Below are positions 32,257-39,349 of a DNA stretch of 60,799 nt, one piece after another. The number at the start of each line of letters is the position of its first letter. Position 1 is the stretch's first letter. A program made the translations under genes and the position numbers. The DNA is from Lachnospiraceae bacterium (GTDB lineage Bacteria; Bacillota; Clostridia; Lachnospirales; Lachnospiraceae): positions 1 through 60,799 of the forward strand of contig VSND01000021.1 in the NCBI GenBank assembly GCA_009774145.1, read 5' to 3'. The notes below the pieces were generated by a model that was given only the letters and a program-made list of their open reading frames with translations, was not told where the DNA came from and ran no database searches.

Positions 32257-33256
32257 GGCGTTTCACCTCCTTCCCGGCAGGGGCTCCCTGCCTGCCGCTT
32301 TCTGCCGCAGCTGCATACCAGGCGCCTTTGGCGGTTTTCTGGAATCCGGCGGATTCAGGGTTTTCTGCTTCCGTCGTCTCCGCAAATTCTTCCGGCTGCC
32401 CGGCATCTTCGTGGAAGCTGCAGCTTTCTTCCTGCCGTGATGCATTCCCTGTATCTTCCTGCCGTAAGGTATCTTCGTGGAAGCTGCTGTTTTCTCCCGG
32501 AAGGATCTCATCCCCTGTATCCTCCGGTTCCATAAGGCGCTCCCGGACCAGCTTCAGGGAACTGACATAGCGCTGGTTGCAGTAGGCAAGGGCCTTGAAC
32601 ATCTGCCCGTCGGTGCCGCAGCGCTCGATCTCCTTTGCATAGGGGAGCAGCCCGTCAAAGCCGCCGATCAGGTGGTCCATCTCGTCAATGGCGTGGAAGG
32701 GGCGTGCAAGCCCGGCAAAGGTCAGGTGGCTGTCATAATGGAACTTGTCATCTGTCAGCAGCGGCCTGTGCGCCCGCAGGTAATTCAAGCCCCGCAGGTC
32801 CGGGGTGATGATGCGGACCGTCACATCCGCCGCCTCGATTGCCGTAGGCGTGAAGAAATTGAGCATGTTGGAGCTGCAGTCCAGAATGATGTAATCCACA
32901 AGTTTTGCAGCTTCTCCGATAAAGAGCTTTATCTTGTCATACTTCAGCTCTGGGTAGGAGAAAGGGTTCTCCCCGGCGGCATAGCCCATGACGCCGATGA
33001 AAGGGTATTCCTTTAAGATGGTGACGCGCTCTGCCACCAGTGCCGTGTTGATCTCAAGGCCGGTCAGCACGTTCCCGATGGAGGCGTTTGTTTCAAGGAT
33101 GCGTTCCGGCATCCAGACGGGCAGCATGGGTGTGCTGGAGTCCGCATTGATGATAAGGGCTTTTTCCTTGTTTGCCGTGAGCACCTTTGCCAGGTTGCAG
33201 CAGAACATGGATTTCCCGCAGCCGGGGTTCCCCCAGACAGTGATGGTCTTTGACAT
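32234..33256 (-). CDS. tadZ: TadZ/CpaE-like P-loop protein
   Basis: Protein of 340 residues. N-terminal SIMIBI-type P-loop (MSKTITVWGNPGCGKSMFCC), then ADSSTPMLPVW and VDYIILDCSSNML. CpaE/TadZ proteins place the Tad machine in the cell. The last 90 residues are a low-complexity tail with an internal repeat (SSFHEDTLRQEDTG / CSFHEDAGQPEE). AGGAGGAAAATCAG precedes ATG. A truncated paralogue lies at 58427-58925. Confidence 0.85.
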   Translation of the reverse strand: MSKTITVWGNPGCGKSMFCCNLAKVLTANKEKALIINADSSTPMLPVWMPERILETNASIGNVLTGLEINTALVAERVTILKEYPFIGVMGYAAGENPFSYPELKYDKIKLFIGEAAKLVDYIILDCSSNMLNFFTPTAIEAADVTVRIITPDLRGLNYLRAHRPLLTDDKFHYDSHLTFAGLARPFHAIDEMDHLIGGFDGLLPYAKEIERCGTDGQMFKALAYCNQRYVSSLKLVRERLMEPEDTGDEILPGENSSFHEDTLRQEDTGNASRQEESCSFHEDAGQPEEFAETTEAENPESAGFQKTAKGAWYAAAAESGRQGAPAGKEVKRHGHGILK

Positions 33257-33269
33257 CTGATTTTCCTCC

Positions 33270-34163
33270 TTATTCGTTTCCGGATGTCTGTCCGGATTCT
33301 GTATCCTGCCTGTCATCTGCAGGAGCATTGGCAGCGGTGGGACTGTTTTCAGTGTTGCCGGTCTCGTCAGGATCGGACTGCCCAGAGACGTTTATGGAAG
33401 ATTCCAGGTCCTCATCGGACAGCTCCAGGCCGTCGCCGTAAAGGGTGGACAGGATTTCTGACTGGCGCTCCAGCAGTTCAACGGACAATTTTTCATTGCC
33501 GCGGCTGATCAGGGCAACATGCAGGATGCCTTCGTTCTCATAGCGGGTGAGCAGCATGGCCTGTTCGGGTGTGGCAAGGACGGTAATGGTTGCCGTCTGC
33601 TGTCTTTCCTCGTCCTCCTCCGGCGGGGTGGTGTAATCCACGTCAAGGCCCTTGGAATCGGAGACGGACAGGACTTTCACGAAACGCAGTTCCGGGATGT
33701 CCGATACCGGTTCCAGCACGTTGTTGTCGTCATAGTGGTAGAGGCGGATGATGTCGCCGCCCTGCAGCTTGTCGGAGAGCGATGTCGCAAGTGTCTGGGT
33801 GGTGATGGAGATAGCTACCATGCCGTCCGGGATCTCATTGAGGGAGAGGTCGGAAGACAGGGGGACGCTGCTGACCTTCTCCGGCAGGATGTAGTCGCCG
33901 GGGCAGAGGTCTGCGGCGGCATAGGTGCCCGCCACATCTTCGGTCCTTCTTGCAACGCTGTCCGGCAGGTTGAAGCCGCCCACCTCCACAAGCTCAAGGT
34001 CATCAGGGGTGATGAGGGTTCCCCGTGTCACGGCAGTCTTCATGCGGACGATCTCACAGGTGCTGCTGGTCCTGCTTGTGACGGCAGGGATGGCGATAAA
34101 GGCAATGACGGCAGCAAGCACGATGCTCAGGATGCCGTAGATAAAACGGTTGTTCATTTTCAT
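33270..34163 (-). CDS. cpaB: CpaB-like protein with SAF domain
   Basis: Protein of 297 residues. Membrane anchor (IYGILSIVLAAVIAFIAIPA), SAF domain (VTRGTLITPDDLELVEVGGF, PGDYILPEKVSS), then RCP-like beta repeats and an acidic tail. CpaB proteins guide pilus assembly outside the membrane. AGGAGGCTTTCACAA before ATG. The paralogue at 58954-59853 is closely similar over its whole length. Confidence 0.88.
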   Translation of the reverse strand: MKMNNRFIYGILSIVLAAVIAFIAIPAVTSRTSSTCEIVRMKTAVTRGTLITPDDLELVEVGGFNLPDSVARRTEDVAGTYAAADLCPGDYILPEKVSSVPLSSDLSLNEIPDGMVAISITTQTLATSLSDKLQGGDIIRLYHYDDNNVLEPVSDIPELRFVKVLSVSDSKGLDVDYTTPPEEDEERQQTATITVLATPEQAMLLTRYENEGILHVALISRGNEKLSVELLERQSEILSTLYGDGLELSDEDLESSINVSGQSDPDETGNTENSPTAANAPADDRQDTESGQTSGNE

Positions 34164-34178
34164 TTTGTGAAAGCCTCC

Positions 34179-34292
34179 TTATCTGTGCTGGTCTAAGAAA
34201 TGGTATGTTTTATATAACAGATGGTTTCCGGTCACGGCTGCGGCAAGGCATAGGAGCAGCGTTCCTGCGGCAAGCAGTATGATTGTTTTCAT
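34179..34292 (-). CDS. 37-residue membrane peptide
   Basis: Product MKTIILLAAGTLLLCLAAAV then TGNHLLYKTYHFLDQHR. It has one hydrophobic helix. GAAAGGATACCACC before the ATG is a usable ribosome site. It lies between the peptidase and cpaB. Function unknown. Confidence 0.6.
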   Translation of the reverse strand: MKTIILLAAGTLLLCLAAAVTGNHLLYKTYHFLDQHR

Positions 34293-34330
34293 GGTGGTAT
34301 CCTTTCTATAATACAGTGTTTATATGGTTG

Positions 34331-34816
34331 TTATGGAACAAGCCGGAGCAGCGTCACGGCCATGCACCCGAAGAACAGGTAGGGTGCAAAAGGGATGTTC
34401 CCAGCCGGTATCCTTTGGAATGCATTCCGTATGCCCAGATGGGCCAGGGCAAAAAGGCAGGAGAGGGCAAGGGCGGCCATCAGCCCGGATGCCCCGAAGG
34501 GGATGCCGAGCAGGGCAACAAGTTTGATGTCCCCGCCGCCGATTCCGCCGTTTGTGGCAAGGGAGACGGAAAGCAGGAGCAGGAAGCCGGACAAAAATCC
34601 CATGATGCAGTGCAGCAGTGCTTCAGCAAAAGCCATCCACGGGCAGGTGCATACTGCCAGCGGAAGGTAGAGCAGGCACCAGGGCAGGAAGGCAAGCAGG
34701 GCGGCATTGCGTATCCTGTGGTGCCTGCGGTCATAAAGCGCAAATCCCGCAAGGGGCAGCAAGGTCAGGGCGTAATAGAAAAACAGCGCCTTATTCACGT
34801 TTGGAATACCAGTCAT
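34331..34816 (-). CDS. A24-type prepilin peptidase (TadV-like)
   Basis: Protein of 161 residues with about five membrane segments. The two aspartate motifs are visible: GFALYDRRHHRIRN (first Asp) and GGIGGGDIKLVALLG (second Asp, GxGD type). It would remove the leader of the Flp-like pilin and of TadE-like proteins. The start overlaps the end of the preceding secreted protein by 26 nt; a GTG at 34798 is an alternative start. Confidence 0.9.
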   Translation of the reverse strand: MTGIPNVNKALFFYYALTLLPLAGFALYDRRHHRIRNAALLAFLPWCLLYLPLAVCTCPWMAFAEALLHCIMGFLSGFLLLLSVSLATNGGIGGGDIKLVALLGIPFGASGLMAALALSCLFALAHLGIRNAFQRIPAGNIPFAPYLFFGCMAVTLLRLVP

Positions 34817-36545
34817 CGAAAAGGCTGCCCTGGATCTGTACGGAGTCGCTCACATTGACGGACAGCATCCCGGAAGGCGTCCATGCGTCAATGATATAGG
34901 TGTAAACAGTATAGGCGGTGCCATCCGGATACCATACCGGTGTGAAATGCACGTTCCGGTTGTAGGTGGAGTATTCGTTGGGCTTAAAGGCAAAGGTGGC
35001 CGTGTTGCCGCCGCTGCAGGATAAAAGCCTCCAGTACATGTCATAGCCAAATTCCGGGAAATAGGCTACTGCCGTCTGTGCAGGTGCATAATGGCTGACG
35101 GGTGCGTTGGAGGAAAAGGCTGCAGTGGCGCTCTCCTTGATTCCGTAGCCGCTTTTCATGTTGTCGCCCTGGGCGGTGGGCACGATGTCGTCCGGATGGA
35201 TCTCCATGGAGCCGCTTAAGGAGGCGGAATAGGCAGTGGAGGTAAAGTCATACCAGCCGTTGTCCACCCATTCCCCGTTGTCTACCCAGTGCCCGTGTCC
35301 CCCGCTGCAGTCTTCCGGGCAGCCGCTGTCGCAGCTGTCGGATTCCCAGTCCCAGTCGCTTTCCCATTCCCAGTTGGCGTGCCATCTCGCACTCCAGACG
35401 CTCCAGGATGCGGAGGTCTTCTGCGGGTTGGACGGCAGGGAGGAGAGGGAAAAATGCGGGTTGGTGTCCGTTGCCAGCGGGTCAGGAGGCAGGTTCTCCT
35501 CCAGGGAGATGATCCTTGCCACAAAACTTGTCTTTGCCGTGGATGCGCCGCTGACGGATACCTGTATGGTCAGGGTAGTGGGTTCTAAAGGCGTATGCCA
35601 TTTTGCCCAGACCACCTGGGAGCCGCCTGCGGGCATCACGATGTCATTGACAGTATAAGTGCCGCCGTTGATATGGAAGGTGACACTGGCCGGGTCATCC
35701 GGGTTTACTTCAGTGCTGCTGGTCAGGGTGATGCTGGTGATGACATCCGTATCCACCCGGTAGGTATAGTCGGGCGCCTGCAGTTCCGCTTCCGGCACAT
35801 CCTTGTAGCTTACGATGCCGATGCCCAGTGCAGAGAGGATGTCGGAATCCGATACCTTGCTGCTGGTAGTGCCGCTCCATGCAGGATAGCCTAAATCTGG
35901 CGTTTCCAAAAAGATGGACAGAGGGAGGTTTTGGTGTGTCAGGCTGGGCATCCTGCTGCGGAGCGTTCCGCCGGACATCTGGTTATAGAGCGCCGCTTCC
36001 GTTGCGGTCATGGCATAGTTGCGCCCGCCGTGGGTAAAGTAGGCAATCGGTTCGATGACCAGCTTGTAGGAGCCGGAGACCAGGTCCTCAAAAGGGATGC
36101 CGGTCTTGTCGGCAACCAGCTGTGCGGCATACTCAGAGCAGAAATACCGCCGGATCGCTTCAATGCCCGCGCGGGACCTGCCTCCGCTGATGATGCGGGG
36201 AAGTGACGTACCCGGTCTGGAGCAGCCATAGGAGCCGGCATCCAGGGACAGGGAGGCTCCCCCGCTGTACTGGAGCTTGCTTACCTTCCCGAAATGCAGG
36301 ATGTCCCCGGATATGCTGAAATTGCTTAAGTCAAACGGGGTGGACGCTATGCCTCCGTCTTCCGTGACTACCGTGATGCGCACACCGTCCTGGTTGTGCC
36401 ATACATCCGTTGCAGTGCCGCTCCCCATACTGCCACCGCCGCCGTCGATGTTCCCCTCCCCTGAAGCCAGTGCGGTCACCCCTGCGGAAAGCATCAGGAC
36501 AAGGGAAAGAAAAAGCGGGAAGATGCGCTTGGTCAGTTGTTTCAT
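34791..36545 (-). CDS. secreted surface protein of the Tad operon
   Basis: Protein of 584 residues. Clear signal peptide (MKQLTKRIFPLFLSLVLMLS, then AGVTALASG). The mature part is Gly/Ser/Thr-rich and beta-like, with a Trp- and Cys-rich stretch near residues 410-450 (WESDSCDSGCPEDCSGGHGH, WVDNGEWVDNGWYDF). No anchor motif is visible. AAAAGGAGGACCACATG fixes the start. It may be a pilus tip or adhesion protein, judging by its place between TadE-like and peptidase genes. Family not recognised. Confidence 0.75.
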   Translation of the reverse strand: MKQLTKRIFPLFLSLVLMLSAGVTALASGEGNIDGGGGSMGSGTATDVWHNQDGVRITVVTEDGGIASTPFDLSNFSISGDILHFGKVSKLQYSGGASLSLDAGSYGCSRPGTSLPRIISGGRSRAGIEAIRRYFCSEYAAQLVADKTGIPFEDLVSGSYKLVIEPIAYFTHGGRNYAMTATEAALYNQMSGGTLRSRMPSLTHQNLPLSIFLETPDLGYPAWSGTTSSKVSDSDILSALGIGIVSYKDVPEAELQAPDYTYRVDTDVITSITLTSSTEVNPDDPASVTFHINGGTYTVNDIVMPAGGSQVVWAKWHTPLEPTTLTIQVSVSGASTAKTSFVARIISLEENLPPDPLATDTNPHFSLSSLPSNPQKTSASWSVWSARWHANWEWESDWDWESDSCDSGCPEDCSGGHGHWVDNGEWVDNGWYDFTSTAYSASLSGSMEIHPDDIVPTAQGDNMKSGYGIKESATAAFSSNAPVSHYAPAQTAVAYFPEFGYDMYWRLLSCSGGNTATFAFKPNEYSTYNRNVHFTPVWYPDGTAYTVYTYIIDAWTPSGMLSVNVSDSVQIQGSLFDDWYSKRE

Positions 36546-36615
36546 GTGGTCCTCCTTTTCAGACAAAAAAAGGACATGGAATCCGTCCATGCCTTTTTCT
36601 GTGTATTCATTGTAT

Positions 36616-37233
36616 TCAGTTGCCGCCCATGGTGCCGATCTGCTTGTTGATGTCTCCGTCGCTGTCGATGCTGTCCTGCTGTACGCCGCTGGGCGTTACC
36701 CAGCCAAAGACGGGATCATAGACCTGTCCGGGATGGCTGTCGCCGGAGCCGGTGCCCCCGGAGGGTGTGCCTGTCCCGGAACCGCCGGTGGGATTATCCT
36801 GCGGGGGTGCAGGTGCCTGTGTCTGGGCGGGCGGGTCATATTCCGGCTGCTTATCAGGATCTGTGACATCATCCGTGGTCACGGGAGGCTCAGCGGGCTT
36901 TTCCTGTAAGGCATCCTCTTTGGTGGAGCTGTCGGAAAGGCTTGTGGTGGAGCCGGTTTCATCCTCGGAAACTATTGCCTGGGTATTGTCAGAGGCTGTG
37001 CCCTGCAGCTGGCTGCTTTCCTTTGCTGCGGCATCAGGGAGGCTGGCATCAGTGCCGGAGTTTTCTTCCCAGGTATCCGTGACATCAGCGCGTTCCGTGG
37101 AAGCAGGGATGAATTCTGTTTCCGGTTCCCGCGTCAGGAACCAGGCGCCTGCAAGCACAGCCACACAGAGCGCGGATAAGCCGCAGATGGCAAAGGTTCT
37201 TTTTCTGTCGGTAGGTTTTGTATTCTTTTTCAT
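36616..37233 (-). CDS. membrane-anchored proline-rich protein (DUF6550-like)
   Basis: Protein of 205 residues. One N-terminal membrane helix (FAICGLSALCVAVLAGAWFL), then a long Ser/Thr/Glu/Pro-rich linker and a C-terminal GVQQDSIDSDGDINKQIGTM motif. This pattern is typical of DUF6550 proteins near Tad operons in Firmicutes elements. It is probably extracellular and anchored. AAAGGAGTCCAATATT before ATG. Confidence 0.75.
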   Translation of the reverse strand: MKKNTKPTDRKRTFAICGLSALCVAVLAGAWFLTREPETEFIPASTERADVTDTWEENSGTDASLPDAAAKESSQLQGTASDNTQAIVSEDETGSTTSLSDSSTKEDALQEKPAEPPVTTDDVTDPDKQPEYDPPAQTQAPAPPQDNPTGGSGTGTPSGGTGSGDSHPGQVYDPVFGWVTPSGVQQDSIDSDGDINKQIGTMGGN

Positions 37234-37303
37234 AATATTGGACTCCTTTCGTCGTGTTTACATTTTATACGCACCGGAGGGCGGAATGCCAACAGCATTC
37301 CCG

Positions 37304-37786
37304 TCAGTATTTTGTATTATGGGAACCGGTCAGTGTGATATGCTGCGTAATGGGCGGGAACAATTCCCCGAACATCTGTATCCGGAAGGTGGCGTCACAG
37401 GTCACTACATATTCGATCTTGTCGGAATACTGGTTGAACTGCAGGCTGATGTTATTCACTGTATAATCTCCGCTGGAGAGCCGTATCCGCTCTTCCATCC
37501 CGTTTATGAAGCCGGCCCGCAGTGCATCCTGGTAGGCGGAGCTTAAGTGCAGGTCAGCCATGTAGGAGTCGAGGTTTGCCTCCCTCTGGGAGTGGAAGGT
37601 ATCCGCATAGATGCGGGCGCTGACATTGTTCAGCTCCATCTTTGCCGCATTGCGGATGTTCATGCAGTTGATCTTGACTGAGGCGAACAGCAGCACGAAG
37701 GCCAGGACCATGTTGATGGCCAGGATGACAAAGACGGTGAAGAAGGACATGTCCCCGCGTTCATTCCTAAGTATCTTCTTATTCAT
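37304..37786 (-). CDS. TadE-like minor pilin
   Basis: Protein of 160 residues. MNKKILRNERGDMSFFTVFV and a hydrophobic helix follow the type IV prepilin-like pattern (NERGD, then helix), and the rest is a beta domain (YTVNNISLQFNQYSDKIEYV). TadE/F proteins are minor pilins. The ATG overlaps no neighbour but lies 10 nt after the DUF4320 gene. Confidence 0.75.
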   Translation of the reverse strand: MNKKILRNERGDMSFFTVFVILAINMVLAFVLLFASVKINCMNIRNAAKMELNNVSARIYADTFHSQREANLDSYMADLHLSSAYQDALRAGFINGMEERIRLSSGDYTVNNISLQFNQYSDKIEYVVTCDATFRIQMFGELFPPITQHITLTGSHNTKY

Positions 37787-37796
37787 GGCATCCCCC

Positions 37797-38222
37797 TCAC
37801 TTCCAGTAGTGTTCACTGACGCCTGCCCCCTGTGAGCGGACGTTGATGGGCACAAGGTTGAACTTCCAGAAGCCGCCCAGGTAGCAGCGCCCCGTCACCG
37901 TGACGTAAAAAGGCGTCCCGATCTGGATGCGTCCCGTGTTGCCGGGGCCGGATACCTGGTAGGTAAGCCCGTCCACATCGCTTATCTGGCTGGAGAGGAA
38001 GGAAAAGAGGGCATCCGTATCCCCGCTGGTCCCGCCATTTAGCTGGATCTGTTTTACAAGCTGGTCTGCGATGTGGTCCATTTCCTGTTTGGTGGAAATG
38101 ATGTGGAACACGTTGATGATGAATGCGATCAGGACCACAGCCACCAGGATGTAGATAAAACTGCTGATATAAGAGGAGTCGCCTCTTTCGGACAGCAGGA
38201 GCCGTTTCAGCTTTTTTCTCAA
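37797..38222 (-). CDS. DUF4320 family protein (Tad-associated pseudopilin)
   Basis: Protein of 141 residues. Start TTG at 38222 follows GGAGGTGACATA. N-terminal SERGDSSYISSFIYILVAVV, then membrane helix, then NVFHIISTKQEMDHIADQLV and the GAGVSEHYWK end. These match DUF4320 and its paralogue at 59850-60350. It is the first gene of the tad operon. The longer upstream frame is leader DNA. Confidence 0.8.
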   Translation of the reverse strand: MRKKLKRLLLSERGDSSYISSFIYILVAVVLIAFIINVFHIISTKQEMDHIADQLVKQIQLNGGTSGDTDALFSFLSSQISDVDGLTYQVSGPGNTGRIQIGTPFYVTVTGRCYLGGFWKFNLVPINVRSQGAGVSEHYWK

Positions 38223-38240
38223 TATGTCACCTCCCGGATA

Positions 38241-38285
38241 ATAAAAGGCGCAGGCATAAAGCCGGGGTGGGGCTTCTTGCCTGCG
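38241..38285 (-). terminator. terminator in the tad operon leader
   Basis: Stem of about 14 bp (GGCGCAGGCATAAAGCC with GGCTTCTTGCCTGCG), loop of 7 nt, then CTTTTATTAT on the minus strand. It lies between the tad promoter and the first tad gene. Confidence 0.7.
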
Positions 38286-38354
38286 TCTTAAGTGTGGCGT
38301 AAGCCGCATACAGGGTATGGGTTTTCCGCCTGCGTATGAATTTTCACGATACAC

Positions 38355-38383
38355 ATTCTAACATATGGGATTTACCCTGTAAA
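38355..38383 (-). promoter_or_regulatory. promoter of the tad operon
   Basis: -35 TTTACA (38383-38378), 17-bp spacer, -10 TAGAAT (38360-38355). The region upstream of -35 (GGCACAGC-TTGCGATTTACAGGG) is shared with the T4SS promoter at 53916-53944. Confidence 0.85.
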
Positions 38384-38392
38384 TCGCAAAGC

Positions 38393-38431
38393 TGTGCCAG
38401 TTTAAGAAAGTTCTGTGCCAATGTGGTGCCA
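38393..38431 (-). promoter_or_regulatory. three operator-like direct repeats upstream of the tad promoter
   Basis: TGTGCCA at 38393 and 38414 and GGTGCCA at 38425 (plus-strand reading), spaced 21 and 11 bp. The first begins 10 bp beyond the -35 box. The same spacing and position recur upstream of the T4SS promoter. Confidence 0.75.
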
Positions 38432-38484
38432 GTTGTGCAGAGATGAGGAATTTGTAATTAGGAGAAATATTGTAAGTTAATTTC

Positions 38485-38513
38485 TTGTATAGGGAGCAGT
38501 TTTTGAGTATACT
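38485..38513 (+). promoter_or_regulatory. promoter of the plus-strand cargo genes
   Basis: -35 TTGTAT, 17-bp spacer, -10 TATACT, about 33 nt before the first small gene. It diverges from the tad promoter. Confidence 0.7.
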
Positions 38514-38545
38514 GAAGATACGCTTAGAAAAAAGAGGTGGGTTGT

Positions 38546-38710
38546 ATGAGTCCGGCACAACAGGTTACGGATTATTTGAGAGATATAGAGCAGAACCAGA
38601 AGCAGATACGGGAGATGGTAATGGAAAGCTACCGTGATATTGCAGCGGGAAAGGGGCGGAACTGCAACGAATTCTTTGGAGAACTGGAGAAAATATATGA
38701 AAATTCTTAG
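38546..38710 (+). CDS. 54-residue antitoxin-like protein
   Basis: Product MSPAQQVTDYLRDIEQNQKQ, then IREMVMESYRDIAAGKGRNC and NEFFGELEKIYENS: a helical, acidic small protein. AGAGGTGGGTTGT before ATG. It may be half of a toxin-antitoxin relic with the next gene, but no family was recognised with confidence. Confidence 0.6.
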   Translation: MSPAQQVTDYLRDIEQNQKQIREMVMESYRDIAAGKGRNCNEFFGELEKIYENS

Positions 38711-38775
38711 GGTATGAAGATAAAAGCCTTTGAGTTAAAAACTTGAAGGCTTAAATTATGGAGGATTACAGTGGC

Positions 38776-38994
38776 ATGGTAAGTACAGAAGCGGAATTTG
38801 CGGAACAGATAATGGTGGATCTGATCGCCCAAGGATATAGTGGCAATGATCTGCATGAACATTTTAAGAAAGAGGTAAGCCAGATACGTCCAGCGGTGGA
38901 GGCAATGCTTGAGGAGGTTAAGCGGGTAGCTGTTTCGGGATCGGAATATGTTTCTTATGAGGATGTTTTTGGCAAAGTGGAGAAGGAGCAATGA
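38776..38994 (+). CDS. 72-residue antitoxin-like protein
   Basis: Product begins MVSTEAEFAEQIMVDLIAQG and ends with YVSYEDVFGKVEKEQ, an end pattern often seen in RelB/ParD-type antitoxins. GGAGG lies 10 nt before this ATG; another ATG at 38758 would include the ribosome site. The stop overlaps an ATG (ATGA) whose frame closes after 13 codons, as if a downstream toxin gene had decayed. Confidence 0.6.
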   Translation: MVSTEAEFAEQIMVDLIAQGYSGNDLHEHFKKEVSQIRPAVEAMLEEVKRVAVSGSEYVSYEDVFGKVEKEQ

Positions 38995-39108
38995 AAGAAA
39001 CAGAGAATAGGAAATCCATAAAAGGCAACTGAACTATGTCGGATTATACGAAACGATGTTCGTTATTGGATGAATGAATAATATGTAGTGTTTTTAGGCG
39101 GGATTTGG

Positions 39109-39114
39109 TATAAT
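39109..39114 (+). promoter_or_regulatory. extended -10 promoter before the structured RNAs
   Basis: TATAAT preceded by TGG (extended -10). The -35 is poor. Transcription would start near 39121, at the foot of the first hairpin. Confidence 0.6.
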
Positions 39115-39117
39115 AAC

Positions 39118-39180
39118 GGAAGATGCAGTATTTATGTGAGCATTACCCTGGTAATGGCTATACAAAAATAAGCATCTTCC
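39118..39180 (+). ncRNA. structured RNA 1 upstream of the HEPN gene
   Basis: Outer stem GGAAGATGC/GCATCTTCC and inner CATTAC/GTAATG. There is no T-run, so it is not a plain terminator. It may be a leader structure or a small regulatory RNA. The 38995-39349 stretch otherwise has only the decayed toxin start and the second hairpin. Confidence 0.5.
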
Positions 39181-39225
39181 ACTTCAATGATTATATGTAA
39201 GATATATAAATATTATGTATATTAA

Positions 39226-39286
39226 AAAGATACAGTAAGTAAAAGAGAAACTACCCGGGCAGCTCATTTTTTACTTATGTATCTTT
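39226..39286 (+). ncRNA. structured RNA 2 upstream of the HEPN gene
   Basis: Long inverted repeat: AAAGATAC with GTATCTTT and TAAGTAAAA with TTTTTACTTA, closing around CCCGGGC. It lies 64 nt before the HEPN start. It could end transcription partly (the second arm has six T) or act as a binding site for the HEPN protein. Confidence 0.5.
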
Positions 39287-39349
39287 AACTGCCTTTATCA
39301 TAGCGGAAAAAACTTTGTTTGTCAAGTGAAAATCGAAAGAGGTGCAGGT

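Noticed and set aside
34791..36545. Sortase-anchored surface protein
   Set aside because: No LPxTG-type motif with hydrophobic and charged tail is present at the C-terminus.
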